Below, piece by piece: positions 35,244 to 44,094 of a stretch of 64,000 bases of DNA. Numbering within the stretch: position 1 is the stretch's first letter; every line of letters starts with the position of its first letter. Location: the NCBI RefSeq assembly GCF_035946055.1, contig NZ_CP108364.1, forward strand, positions 1,364,001 to 1,428,000, written 5' to 3'. The notes below the pieces were generated by a model. It saw only the letters and a list, made by a program, of their open reading frames with translations. It was not told the origin of the DNA and did no database searches. Position numbers and translations under genes: made by a program. This DNA comes from Streptomyces sp. NBC_01341 (lineage in GTDB: Bacteria > Actinomycetota > Actinomycetes > Streptomycetales > Streptomycetaceae).

Positions 35244-37658
35244 GTGCACATAGTCAGACCCGGCTCCGCCCTGCTGGCCACCGCCGTCGCCGTGACCCTT
35301 TCGGTGACCGCGCTGCCCGCCGCCTTCGCGGCACCGTCGTCGTCGGCCGTCATCGCGGAGGTGTACGGCGGCGGAGGCAACTCCGGTGCGACGCTCACCC
35401 GCGACTACATCGAGCTGGCCAACGCCGGCGGGAGCGCCTTCGCCCTGTCGGGCTTCAGCGTCCAGTACCTGCCGGGGACCCCCTCCGCCGGATCGCTGTG
35501 GCAGGTCTCCGCGCTGTCCGGCACCGTCGCGCCCGGCGGCCGCTACCTCGTGGCCCAGGCGGCGGGCACCGGTGGCACGGTGGCCCTGCCGGCCCCCGAC
35601 GCGACCGGCAGCGTCGCGATGTCCGCGGCGAGCGGCACTGTCGCGCTCGTCTCCGGCACCACGCCGCTGACCTGCAAGACCCCGGCGGAATGCGCCGCCG
35701 ACACCCGAATCGTCGACCTCGTGGGCTACGGCTCCGCTGTCGTCCGCGAGGGCAGCGGCCCGGCGGCGGGTGCCTCCGCCACAGCCTCCGTGGCACGTGG
35801 CACGGCCCTGGCGGACACGGACGACAACGCCGCCGACCTGACCGCGGGCGCCCCGACTCCGGTCAACGCGGCCGGCGAGACCTCCGGCGGCACGGGCCCC
35901 GGCGAGCCCGGCGGACCGACCGAGCCGGGCACCGTACGGGTGCACGACATCCAGGGCACGACCCGCCTCTCCCCGCTCGCGGGACAGCCGGTGACCGGTG
36001 TCCCCGGCGTCGTCACGGGCGTGCGGACCACCGGATCGCGCGGCTTCTGGATCCAGGACACCGCGCCGGACGCCGACCCGCGCACGAGCGAGGGCGTGTT
36101 CGTCTACACCGGTTCCGCGGCACCGGCGGTCGCCGTCGGCGACTCGGTCCTGGTCAGCGGCAAGGTGGCCGAGTACTACCCGGCCACCGGCGCGCAGTCA
36201 CTGACCCAGATCACCGCCCCGCTCGTCACGGTCCTCTCCTCAGGCAACGTGCTGCCCGACGCGGTCGTGCTCGGCGCCTCCTCGGTACCGGACGCGTACG
36301 TGCCCACGGCCGGCGGCGGGTCGATCGAGGCGCTGGCCCTGGACCCGTCGGCATACGCCCTGGACCTCTACGAGTCGCTCGAGGGCGCCCGCGTCACGAT
36401 GGCGGACACCCGGGTGACGGGGGCGACGACCGCGTACGCCGAGGTGTGGGTGACGGTGAAGCCGGGGGAGAACCCCACGCGGCGCGGCGGCACGCTCTAC
36501 GCCTCCTACGAGGACCAGAACACCGGCCGCCTCAAGGTGATGTCGCTGGACGCGGCGCGGCCCGTCCCGGTCGCCGACGTGGGCGACGTGCTGACCGGCA
36601 GCACCACGGGCGTCGTCGACTATGCCTCCTTCGGCGGCTACAACGTCCAGGCCACCGAGCTCGGCGCGCTGAAGGACAACGGCCTGAAGCGCGAGGTGAC
36701 GCGCAAGCAGAAACGCAAGGAGCTGGCCGTCGCCACGTACAACGTGGAGAACCTGGACGCGGGCGACGCGCAGGACAAGTTCGACACGCTCGCCCGGGGT
36801 GTGGCCGCCGGTCTCGCGGGCCCCGACGTCGTGTCGCTGGAGGAGATCCAGGACGACAACGGGGCGGTCGACGACGGCACCGTGGGCTCCGAGGCAACTC
36901 TGAAGCGGTTCACGGACGCGATCGTCGCGGCGGGCGGCCCGCGCTACTCCTGGCGCTATGTGGCCCCGCAGGACGGCAAGGACGGCGGTGAGCCCGGCGG
37001 CAACATCCGTAACGTCTTCCTCTTCAACCCCGGACGGGTCGACTTCGTGGACCGCCCGGGCGGTGACGCCACCACCGCGGTGGCGGCGGTCAGGACCAGG
37101 AAGGGCGCCACCCTCTCCGTCTCTCCCGGCCGGATCAACCCCACGAGCACGGCCTGGGACAGCAGCCGCAAGCCGCTGGTGGGCGAGTTCCGCTTCCGCG
37201 GTGAGCCGGTCTTCGTCATCGCGAACCACTTCGCGTCCAAGGGCGGCGACCAGTCCCTGCACGGCCGCTACCAGGAGCCGGCACGCAGCTCCGAGACGCA
37301 GCGCGTACGGCAGGCGGCGGAGGTCAACACCTTCGTCACCTCGCTGCTGGAGGCGGACAAGTCGGCCCGGGTGGTCGCCCTGGGCGACCTGAACGACTTC
37401 GCGTTCTCCCCCACCATGAAGGCGCTGACCAGCGGCAAGGTGCTCAAGCCGCTCATCACGACGCTGCCCGTGGGCGAGCAGTACAGCTACGTGTACGACG
37501 GCAACTCGCAGACGCTGGACCACATCCTGACCAGCCCCGCGGTGCGTCGCTTCGACTACGACGTGGTGCACATCAACGCGGAGTTCGCCGACCAGGCGAG
37601 CGACCACGACCCGCAGATCGTGCGGATCGACGTGAAGGGCCACGGGCACCGGCACTGA
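35244..37658 (+). CDS. Secreted nuclease, ExeM/NucH type, with lamin-tail domain
   Basis: Extracellular protein of 804 residues. The signal peptide ends near ALPAAFAA (about residue 30). A lamin-tail domain (about 33-190: VIAEVYGGGGNSGATLTRDYIELAN) is followed by an OB-like middle part (about 225-480). The C-terminal endonuclease/exonuclease/phosphatase domain (about 495-800) has YNVENLDAGDAQDKF, NHFASKGGDQ, LGDLNDFAFSP and SDHDPQIVRID, the metal and catalytic motifs. It probably degrades external DNA for nutrients. GTG at 35244 follows GGGGG. A terminator follows its stop. Confidence 0.88.
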   Translation: MHIVRPGSALLATAVAVTLSVTALPAAFAAPSSSAVIAEVYGGGGNSGATLTRDYIELANAGGSAFALSGFSVQYLPGTPSAGSLWQVSALSGTVAPGGRYLVAQAAGTGGTVALPAPDATGSVAMSAASGTVALVSGTTPLTCKTPAECAADTRIVDLVGYGSAVVREGSGPAAGASATASVARGTALADTDDNAADLTAGAPTPVNAAGETSGGTGPGEPGGPTEPGTVRVHDIQGTTRLSPLAGQPVTGVPGVVTGVRTTGSRGFWIQDTAPDADPRTSEGVFVYTGSAAPAVAVGDSVLVSGKVAEYYPATGAQSLTQITAPLVTVLSSGNVLPDAVVLGASSVPDAYVPTAGGGSIEALALDPSAYALDLYESLEGARVTMADTRVTGATTAYAEVWVTVKPGENPTRRGGTLYASYEDQNTGRLKVMSLDAARPVPVADVGDVLTGSTTGVVDYASFGGYNVQATELGALKDNGLKREVTRKQKRKELAVATYNVENLDAGDAQDKFDTLARGVAAGLAGPDVVSLEEIQDDNGAVDDGTVGSEATLKRFTDAIVAAGGPRYSWRYVAPQDGKDGGEPGGNIRNVFLFNPGRVDFVDRPGGDATTAVAAVRTRKGATLSVSPGRINPTSTAWDSSRKPLVGEFRFRGEPVFVIANHFASKGGDQSLHGRYQEPARSSETQRVRQAAEVNTFVTSLLEADKSARVVALGDLNDFAFSPTMKALTSGKVLKPLITTLPVGEQYSYVYDGNSQTLDHILTSPAVRRFDYDVVHINAEFADQASDHDPQIVRIDVKGHGHRH

Positions 37659-37663
37659 CGCCC

Positions 37664-37695
37664 CCGGGTGGCGGCCCCACGGGGCCGCCACCCGG
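37664..37695. terminator. Bidirectional terminator between nuclease and hydrolase genes
   Basis: Perfect arms CCGGGTGGCGGCCCC and its complement (37664-37678, 37681-37695) lie 5 bp past the nuclease stop. Confidence 0.75.
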
Positions 37696-37715
37696 CCCGG
37701 TCTCCCGGCCGGGCT

Positions 37716-38630
37716 TCACGCGGGGGAGGGTTCCGCGGCGGCCGGCGCCCCGTGCTGGTGCGGGAGAAGGGCCGCGGCGTGTTCGAGCGGCCGGTCGGTG
37801 AAGAAGCGGGTCACCAGGGCGGCGACCTCGTCGGACCGCTCCAGCACGACCCAGTGGTCGGACTCCGGCAGGGTGAGGAAGCGGCTGCCCTCGATCGTGG
37901 CGGCGAACTCCCGCTGCAGTCCGGGCGAGGTGACCGTGTCGTGCTCCCCCGCGAAGACCAGGGCCGGTACGCCCGAGAGCCCGCCGGAGAAGTCCGGCCG
38001 GTCGCCCAGCGCCCGCCGCAGCGAGTCGGCGGCGTGCCCGGAGTGGGCGAGTGCGTGCAGGAACGACCTGCGGACGTAACGCCGTGCCAGCTCCCTGCGG
38101 TGCACGGGACGTTCCGGGTCCAGGCACATCAGGCCGTCGGCGGCCAGCGCCGCGAAGCCTTCCGCGTCACCCTCCGCCAGTGCCGCCGTGGCACGGTGCC
38201 AGTAGTTCCGGCGCTCATCACCGATGTGCACGGGCACTCCTCCGAGGACGAGCCGGGCGACACGCCCCGGATCGTGCTGTGCGTATCCGAAGGCGAGGGC
38301 GGCGCCGTAGGAGAAGCCGAAGAGGTTGATCCGCGACGCCCCCAGGTCGTCGACGATCGCGCCGACCGCGGCGCGCAGGACCGGGGCGCTGGGGCCGGGC
38401 GGCAGGGGGTCCGCCGTGCCCATGCCCGGCAGGTCGGCGGTCACCACGTCGGCCAGCGGGCCCAGATGGTCGTCCATCTGCGGCCACCCGAACATGCCCT
38501 GGAGCGCGCCTCCGATGACGAGGACCGGCTCGGTGCCCGGCCGTGCGCCCCCGGCCGGGTCGCGGGGCATGACCCGGTAGGCGAAGCGCACTCCGTCCAC
38601 GGTCAGGGACCGGATGATCTCCTCGGGCAT
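37716..38630 (-). CDS. Alpha/beta hydrolase in an ACP-ketosynthase operon
   Basis: Hydrolase of 304 residues. The nucleophile elbow is GFSYG (Ser107), there is a likely oxyanion-hole segment VIGGALQG, and the histidine is in PESDHWVVLE near the C-terminus. It looks like a thioesterase- or esterase-type fold with a small helical cap. It is the last gene of a three-gene operon with an acyl carrier protein and a ketosynthase (17 bp gap), so it may release an acyl chain from the carrier. That role is inference. Confidence 0.82.
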   Translation of the reverse strand: MPEEIIRSLTVDGVRFAYRVMPRDPAGGARPGTEPVLVIGGALQGMFGWPQMDDHLGPLADVVTADLPGMGTADPLPPGPSAPVLRAAVGAIVDDLGASRINLFGFSYGAALAFGYAQHDPGRVARLVLGGVPVHIGDERRNYWHRATAALAEGDAEGFAALAADGLMCLDPERPVHRRELARRYVRRSFLHALAHSGHAADSLRRALGDRPDFSGGLSGVPALVFAGEHDTVTSPGLQREFAATIEGSRFLTLPESDHWVVLERSDEVAALVTRFFTDRPLEHAAALLPHQHGAPAAAEPSPA

Positions 38631-38647
38631 GGTGTCCTCGTCTTCTG

Positions 38648-39922
38648 TCAGGCCCTGGTGAGCACGAGTGCCGCGTTGTGTCCGCCGAAGCCGAGCGACG
38701 TCTTGACCGCGCACTCGAACGAGGCGTGCCTGGCCTCCTTGCTCACCACCTCGACGGGGATCGCGGGGTCCGGGGCGTCGAGGTTCGCGGTCGGCGGGAC
38801 GATCTGGTGCTGCAGCGCGAGGACGGTGAGCGCCGTCTCGATGCCTCCGGCGGCGCCCAGGGTGTGCCCGGTCATGGCCTTCGTCGATGTGACGAGAGGG
38901 CCCTCGCCGAGGACGCGGCGGAGCATCGTCGTCTCGATGATGTCGTTGGCGACGGTCGAGGTCCCGTGGGCGTTGACGTGTCCCACGTCCGGGGCGTCGA
39001 TGTCCGCGTCGGCCAGTGCGGTGCGCAGTGCCCGCTCGATGCCGAGCCCGTCGGGATCGGGCGCGACGGCGGAGTGGGCGTCGCTGGACGCCCCGTAGCC
39101 GGCGACCCGGGCGCGGACCGTGGCACCGCGGGCCCGGGCGTGCTCGGGGTGCTCCATGACGAGGAGGCCTGCGCCCTCGCCGACGACGAACCCGTCGCGG
39201 TGCGAGTCGAAGGGGCGGCAGGCGGCCTGCGGGTCGTCGCGGCGGGTGGAGACGGCACGCATCTGGCAGGCGCTGGCGATCAGCAGGCGGGACAGGACCG
39301 ATTCGGCGCCGCCCGCGACGACGATGTCGCAGGCACCGGTGCGGAGCATCTGGTGCGCGGTGCCGATGGCCACCGTCCCCGACGAGCAGGCGGTGGAGAC
39401 CGCCTGGCTCGGCCCGTGCACGCCCAGGTCCATGGCGACACTGCTGGCGGCGCCGTTGACGACACTGAGCGGCGCGAGCTTCGGCGAGACCCGCCGTGCT
39501 CCGCGCTCGGTGAGGAGGGTGTGCTGCTCGTCGTAGAACGGCAGTCCGCCGTGGGCGGAACCGATGACGACGGCCACTCTGCCGCTGTCCCAGACCGAGG
39601 GGTCGAGGCCCGCGTCGGCGACCGCCTCGCGGGCCGCGATGACGGCGAGCTGTGAGAACCGGTCCATCAGCCTCTGCGCCGCGACGCCCAGGACCGCCTT
39701 CATGTCCAGGCCGCTCACGGTGTACATGAAGTCGCAGGGAAGTCCCGCGAGTTCGGGGAGGTGCGGCACCGACGGGGCGAGCGCGGTGTCGCACACACCT
39801 CGCCAGGCCGCTTCGGCTCCCACTCCGGCGGCGGTGACCAGGCCGACGCCGGTGACCGCCGCGCTGAAGGGCTGGATACCCGGCCGGGCGGGCCGCCGCG
39901 CGAACGGCCCCCGCCCCGTCAC
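38648..39922 (-). CDS. Beta-ketoacyl-ACP synthase (KAS II/FabF-like)
   Basis: Condensing enzyme of 424 residues with a full Cys-His-His set: Cys179 in VSTACSSGT, His319 in VNAHGTSTV, and His353 in MTGHTLGAAGG. The motif VVGEGAGLLVMEHPEHARARG is FabF-like. GTG at 39922 overlaps the carrier-protein stop (GTGA), a sign of tight coupling. No ketoreductase, dehydratase or FabD lies nearby, so it is not the main fatty-acid cluster. It probably makes a short specialised acyl chain or tailors one supplied by FAS. Confidence 0.9.
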   Translation of the reverse strand: MTGRGPFARRPARPGIQPFSAAVTGVGLVTAAGVGAEAAWRGVCDTALAPSVPHLPELAGLPCDFMYTVSGLDMKAVLGVAAQRLMDRFSQLAVIAAREAVADAGLDPSVWDSGRVAVVIGSAHGGLPFYDEQHTLLTERGARRVSPKLAPLSVVNGAASSVAMDLGVHGPSQAVSTACSSGTVAIGTAHQMLRTGACDIVVAGGAESVLSRLLIASACQMRAVSTRRDDPQAACRPFDSHRDGFVVGEGAGLLVMEHPEHARARGATVRARVAGYGASSDAHSAVAPDPDGLGIERALRTALADADIDAPDVGHVNAHGTSTVANDIIETTMLRRVLGEGPLVTSTKAMTGHTLGAAGGIETALTVLALQHQIVPPTANLDAPDPAIPVEVVSKEARHASFECAVKTSLGFGGHNAALVLTRA

Positions 39923-40152
39923 GCGCCGGCCTTGCCGGTGACGGCCGCGACCAGATGGCCGACCGTGTCGCGCGAGGACAGGACGACGTCCTCCAGGTCG
40001 ATCTCCATGCGGTCCTCGATGAGCAGCCTGAGCTCCTCCAGGGCAAGGGAGTCCAGGCGCAGCTGACGGAGCGGCACTTCGGGCCGGATGTCCCGCGGAT
40101 CGGTTCCGAACCTGGTGACGAGCAAGGCGCTGATCTCTTCCGAGGTGCTCAT
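39919..40152 (-). CDS. Acyl carrier protein
   Basis: Discrete carrier of 77 residues. The phosphopantetheine serine is in RLDSLALEE (Ser35), with an acidic helix II after it. It is the first gene of the carrier-ketosynthase-hydrolase operon. The ATG at 40152 has a GGAGC-type site a little upstream. The sequence is not that of the primary FAS AcpP, which has DSLD in place of DSLA. Confidence 0.85.
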   Translation of the reverse strand: MSTSEEISALLVTRFGTDPRDIRPEVPLRQLRLDSLALEELRLLIEDRMEIDLEDVVLSSRDTVGHLVAAVTGKAGA

Positions 40153-40394
40153 GGGGACGCTCCTCCGCTCTCGGTACGCGGTGACGCCGGCCGCGTGGTG
40201 GGTGAGATGGCCATCGGGGACGCCGGCTGCTCGGGAGGGACCCTTTATACGCCTTCGCGGCCGGATTTCCGCGCCCCGTTCCCCCGTGAGGAGGGAGGCC
40301 GGGCAGGTGTGCGATTCCGACGCGCGGCGGGGACGGGTGACACCATGGGCACGGACGTACGGACAGGACGACGGCACCGGAGGACGGCGAAGCC
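40153..40394. promoter_or_regulatory. Divergent promoter region of the ACP operon and the Ddn-like gene
   Basis: A 242-bp gap between divergent starts must hold both promoters. I see no convincing palindrome or gene in it. Confidence 0.4.
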
Positions 40395-40838
40395 ATGACG
40401 CAGCAGCGGCGCGACGGAGAGATACAGGTCAGCCCGGCCAACTGGGTCGCGAAGCAGGCCGAGTTGTACGAGGCCTCGGGCGGGACGAAGGGAACCACCC
40501 AGCTCGGCGTGCCCTGCCTGCTGCTGGACTACGTCGGCAGGCGCAGTGGCACCCTGCGACGCACGGTCCTGATGTACGGGCGCGACGGGGACGACTATCT
40601 GATCGTCGGATCGAACGGGGGCTCCGACCGGCACCCGCTCTGGTACCTGAACCTGCTGGCCGACCCCGCGGTCGACGTCCGCGTGGGCACCGAGCGTTTC
40701 CCGGCCCTCGCCGAGGCGCTCCCGCCCGGGGAGAAGGAACGGGTGTGGCCGCACCTGGTGGAGGTCTTCCCCCGGTACGCCGAGTACCGCGCGAAGACCG
40801 ACCGCGAGATCCCGGTGGTACGGCTGCGGCGACGCTGA
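40395..40838 (+). CDS. Deazaflavin (F420)-dependent nitroreductase-family protein, Ddn type
   Basis: Protein of 147 residues with the split beta-barrel of the Ddn/DUF385 family: CLLLDYVGRRSGTLRRTVLMY and PLWYLNLLADPAVDVRVG are the signature blocks, and the first binds the F420 phosphate. Members reduce quinones or nitro compounds with F420H2. N-terminal residues 14-32 (SPANWVAKQAELYEASGGT) form the usual amphipathic helix. It starts at an ATG after the weak site GGACGG. Confidence 0.85.
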   Translation: MTQQRRDGEIQVSPANWVAKQAELYEASGGTKGTTQLGVPCLLLDYVGRRSGTLRRTVLMYGRDGDDYLIVGSNGGSDRHPLWYLNLLADPAVDVRVGTERFPALAEALPPGEKERVWPHLVEVFPRYAEYRAKTDREIPVVRLRRR

Positions 40839-41114
40839 CCCGCATCCGGGGCCGAGGGACCACGTGCCCAGCAGGGGGCAGGCTCCCGGGCCGTCACCTT
40901 CCCGGAACGCGCCGGCCCGCAGGAGCGGCCGGCCCCCGAGAGCGCCGCAAGCCAGCTCCCGGCAGGCAACTCCATTGGAGTGAAGGGGTTTTGGACACGC
41001 GAACAGCGTCGTTGTCATGCCCTGACCAGAAGCATAGCCTGTGCGGGCTCGACGGCCCCGGCCCACCCCACCCCGGCCCGCGGTCGCCCTCTCCCCCACG
41101 AACCAGGAGCAGGT

Positions 41115-42662
41115 ATGCCCCGACGTCCCGCCGGCCACACCCGTGGACGCGCAGCCGTACTGGCCCCATTCACGGCCACCGTCCTCCTCGCCACCGGCCA
41201 CCCGGCGACCGCCGCCCCCGCGGGCATGTCCATGAACGCTGCCCTGACACGGGCCGCCGAGGCGTACGGCGTACCGCGCGACCTGCTCGCCGCCGTCGGC
41301 TACGGCGAGACCCACCTCGACGGACACTCCGGACGCCCCAGCCAGGACAACGGCTACGGGGTGATGCACCTCGTCAGCAACCCGGTCAGCCACTCCCTCG
41401 AAAAGGCCGCAGCGCTCACGGGCGAGTCCACCGCCGACCTGCGCCGGGACACCGGGACCAACATCCTGGGCGGCGCGGCCGTGCTGCGGGACCACGCCGA
41501 CGCGCTGGGCCTGGAGAAGTCGGAACGGGCCGACATCAACGCCTGGTACCCGGCGGTCGCCCGCTACAGCGGCGCCGACGGTTCCATCGCCGCCCTCTAC
41601 GCGGACACCGTCTACACTTTCCTCGCCGAGGGCCTGCGGACCACCGTGCAGGGCGGCGAACGCGTCTCGGTCACCTCCCGCCCGGTCGCGCCCGAGAAGG
41701 GCCCGCTGGCCAAGGCCGACGTCACCGCACAGAGCCCCGACTACTCCCCGGCCCTGTGGGTGGCCGCCAATTCCGCCAACTACGCCACTGGCCGTACGGC
41801 GACGATCGACAAGGTGGTCATTCACGTCGCCCAGGGCTCGTACGCCGGAACCATCAGCTGGTTCCAGAACGCGACGTCCAAGGTCAGCTCCCATTACGTC
41901 GTCCGCTCCTCGGACGGGCAGATCACCCAGATGGTGCGCGACAAGGACACCGCCTATCACGCGAAGACCGCCAATCCCTCGGCGCTCGGCATCGAGCACG
42001 AGGGCTTCATCGACGACGCGTCGTGGTTCACCGACCCGATGTACCGCTCCTCGGCCGCCCTGACCGCGTACCTCTGCGACCGGTACGGCATCCCCAAGGA
42101 CCGGTCGCACGTCATCGGGCACAGCGAGGCTCCCGGAAACGACCACACCGACCCGGGCGCCAACTGGAACTGGACCTACTACATGCAGCTGGTCGGCGGG
42201 TCCGGCAGCAGCAGCGGGAGCGACGGCCTGACCTTCGGCTCCTACACGACGCAGTCCGCGGGATCGACCGGCGCCCAGGTCAAGGCAGTGCAGACGCTGC
42301 TCAACCAGCAGGGTTACGAGGCGGGAACCGTCGACGGCGCCTTCGGGGCCGCCACCACGAGCGCCGTCCGGGCCTTCCAGACCGCGCGCGGCCTCTCCGC
42401 CGACGGCGTGGTCGGCGCGAAGACCTGGACCGCGCTGCTCTCCGCCGGCACCACCGAGACGCTGGTCAAGGGCGGCTCAGGTGACGCCGTGAAGCGGGTG
42501 CAGCGGGCACTGACGGCGGCGCTGGGCAGAACGGTGGCCGTCGACGGGGCCTTCGGCACCGCGACGGACACGGCCGTGCGCGCCTACCAGAGCGCACGCG
42601 GTCTCACCGCCGACGGCAGCGTGGGCCCAGACACCTGGGCGGCGCTGCAGTCCGGTCGCTGA
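41115..42662 (+). CDS. Secreted N-acetylmuramoyl-L-alanine amidase with two PG-binding domains
   Basis: Cell-wall hydrolase of 515 residues. A signal peptide (about 1-37) is followed by an N-terminal helical region with a lysozyme-like feel (about 45-180: DLLAAVGYGETHLDGHSG). An amidase_2 domain comes next (about 205-345) with VVIHVAQGSY, SSHYVVRSSDGQI and IGHSEAPGNDHTDPG, which carry the zinc ligands. Two tandem peptidoglycan-binding repeats close the protein (about 375-445, 450-515), each with VDGAFG and VG.KTW/PDTW motifs. AGGAG precedes the ATG. The 276 bp before it show no gene. Confidence 0.9.
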   Translation: MPRRPAGHTRGRAAVLAPFTATVLLATGHPATAAPAGMSMNAALTRAAEAYGVPRDLLAAVGYGETHLDGHSGRPSQDNGYGVMHLVSNPVSHSLEKAAALTGESTADLRRDTGTNILGGAAVLRDHADALGLEKSERADINAWYPAVARYSGADGSIAALYADTVYTFLAEGLRTTVQGGERVSVTSRPVAPEKGPLAKADVTAQSPDYSPALWVAANSANYATGRTATIDKVVIHVAQGSYAGTISWFQNATSKVSSHYVVRSSDGQITQMVRDKDTAYHAKTANPSALGIEHEGFIDDASWFTDPMYRSSAALTAYLCDRYGIPKDRSHVIGHSEAPGNDHTDPGANWNWTYYMQLVGGSGSSSGSDGLTFGSYTTQSAGSTGAQVKAVQTLLNQQGYEAGTVDGAFGAATTSAVRAFQTARGLSADGVVGAKTWTALLSAGTTETLVKGGSGDAVKRVQRALTAALGRTVAVDGAFGTATDTAVRAYQSARGLTADGSVGPDTWAALQSGR

Positions 42663-42945
42663 CCTCGGGTCGTTCGTTCGGATCAGGCTGGATCAGGCCA
42701 CCAGGGCACGCGACCCCCGCATGATCCAGACGAGAGGGCCGGGACGGCTCGGTGCCGGCACCAGCTTCCCTGCGGCCGGGCGCCGCGCACCCGGCGAAGA
42801 CACCCGCACCGACAGCACCCCCGGCCCACCCCCCGCGCTCCGGAGCGCACCCGGACGGCCCGGGTGCGCCTTCCGCCGGTGCCCGGTCTCGGGAATTCTG
42901 GGCCCTGCCGGCACCGGGCCGGTGGAAACCAGGGGGCGGTCGCAC
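42663..42945. other. 283-bp gap, no gene seen
   Basis: GC-rich spacer between the amidase gene and the small Cys protein. I see no conserved ORF start with a ribosome-binding site and no strong hairpin. It presumably holds the promoter of the small gene. Confidence 0.4.
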
Positions 42946-43110
42946 ATGGCTCGTACGCAGTCCGCATGCGGAGCAATCACCCAGAAGGGCACTCGCTGCC
43001 GACGGCTGGCGATGAAGGACGCGTCCCGGTGCGACCGGCACCGGGGCGACTGGTCCACGTACACCGTCGCACGGCGGAAGGCGAAGGCGCGGGCAGCCCG
43101 TCGGAGCTGA
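42946..43110 (+). CDS. Small Cys/His protein, DUF5763-like
   Basis: A 54-residue basic protein. ACGAITQKGTRCRR then SRCDRH places three cysteines and a histidine as a probable zinc knuckle, followed by an arginine/alanine-rich tail that suits nucleic-acid contact. The CGA-TQKGT-C pattern is familiar from small DUF5763 proteins found in phages and actinobacteria. AGGGGG lies ahead of the ATG. No phage genes are near. Function unknown. Confidence 0.7.
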   Translation: MARTQSACGAITQKGTRCRRLAMKDASRCDRHRGDWSTYTVARRKAKARAARRS

Positions 43111-43186
43111 CGCCGGGGGGAGGGGCTGCGCGCGGGCGGACCCGGAGTCCGGGCAGACGGAGCCGGAGTTGGGGCAGACTGTGCCG

Positions 43187-44020
43187 ATGAGCGTCGACGA
43201 TCCGCCCGCGCCTGCCCTCGCCCACGACCACGTGGCGTCGCTGTCGAGGGGAGCACCTCTCGACCCCTCCCTGCGGGTGACACTGAACTTCCACCCGGAC
43301 CGTGTCAGTGGTGGCCGCACAATCCTGGACGGACTCGCCGGCGACGGCTTCTACCTGTCCCAGTTCGTGACGGGCACGAGCAACGGCGGGCTCACCGCCC
43401 GTCCCGGCGGTGACCGGTGGCACTGGGAGAGCCGGATCTTCCGTGGCGCCTACGACCGCGCGCACGCTCACGAGCGCCCCGTCTACGGTGCGCTGAACTT
43501 CCGGCGCCATGCCTTCGGTGCGGCCCCACGGTTCGGTTCCGCTCACTTCAGACTGACCGCCCCGGCGCTGGCGCGGTCCACGTACTGCTACCCGGACAGC
43601 GCCGCCGAACCGTCCGACTTCGGCGTGGCGGCGACCGGGAGCAGGCTCGTCTCGCTCGCCGAGACGGACGACAGGGACGCCCTCGACGACTACGTCGAGG
43701 CACATGTGCACGGCCCGGTCCGGCTCGACCGTCATGTGGAGGCTGTGGTCCTCGATCCGTGCTTCAGAGGCACGGCGGTGGAGGAGGCCGCGTCCCGGCT
43801 GCCGTTCCCGGTGGAGTGGCACGGCGGATTCCGGCTCTCCGCCGTAGAGTTGGGGCGTCATCCGGAATACCGGGGCCAGGAGTACGTCGAACTGGGCGCG
43901 TCGCTCGCGGTCGACGGCTTCCTCGACCCGCGGATGATCGGCGAGGCCGCCCGCCGGAATCTGTACGACCCGCAGGACCTGAAGAAGGTGTGGCACTGTC
44001 TGGCGCGCTTCGGCCGCTGA
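43187..44020 (+). CDS. DUF3626 family protein
   Basis: Protein of 277 residues matching the DUF3626 pattern: TLNFHPDR, DGFYLSQFVTGTSNGGLTA, PGGDRWHWESRIFRGAYD, then LNFRRHAFGAAPRFGSAHFRL. The function of the family is unknown. An ADP-ribosyltransferase-like fold has sometimes been suggested for such ...FHPDR... proteins, but I see no proof here. The ATG at 43187 follows GCCG without a clear site. It stands near the small Cys protein, and a terminator follows. Confidence 0.85.
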   Translation: MSVDDPPAPALAHDHVASLSRGAPLDPSLRVTLNFHPDRVSGGRTILDGLAGDGFYLSQFVTGTSNGGLTARPGGDRWHWESRIFRGAYDRAHAHERPVYGALNFRRHAFGAAPRFGSAHFRLTAPALARSTYCYPDSAAEPSDFGVAATGSRLVSLAETDDRDALDDYVEAHVHGPVRLDRHVEAVVLDPCFRGTAVEEAASRLPFPVEWHGGFRLSAVELGRHPEYRGQEYVELGASLAVDGFLDPRMIGEAARRNLYDPQDLKKVWHCLARFGR

Positions 44021-44033
44021 GTGATCACGGCAG

Positions 44034-44076
44034 CGAGGGGGTTGCGCATCCCGTGCCGGGACGCACAACCCCCTCG
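44034..44076. terminator. Bidirectional terminator between DUF3626 and protease genes
   Basis: Perfect 11-base arms, CGAGGGGGTTG (44034-44044) and its complement (44066-44076), with a CCCG/CGGG inner stem, lie between convergent genes. Confidence 0.75.
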
Positions 44077-44094
44077 GTCAGTCCGCAGGGCGGG

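Noticed and set aside
23426..40152. A polyketide or other biosynthetic gene cluster
   Set aside because: Acyl-CoA synthetases and the ACP-KS operon are 13 kb apart with unrelated genes between them. No modular synthase or tailoring set is present.
40839..41114. A ydaO (c-di-AMP) riboswitch before the secreted amidase
   Set aside because: Such switches do precede cell-wall hydrolase genes in Streptomyces, but I could not find the conserved core motifs in this gap.
42946..43110. A prophage remnant suggested by the DUF5763-like gene
   Set aside because: No integrase, portal, tail or lysis genes and no attachment-site repeats are nearby.
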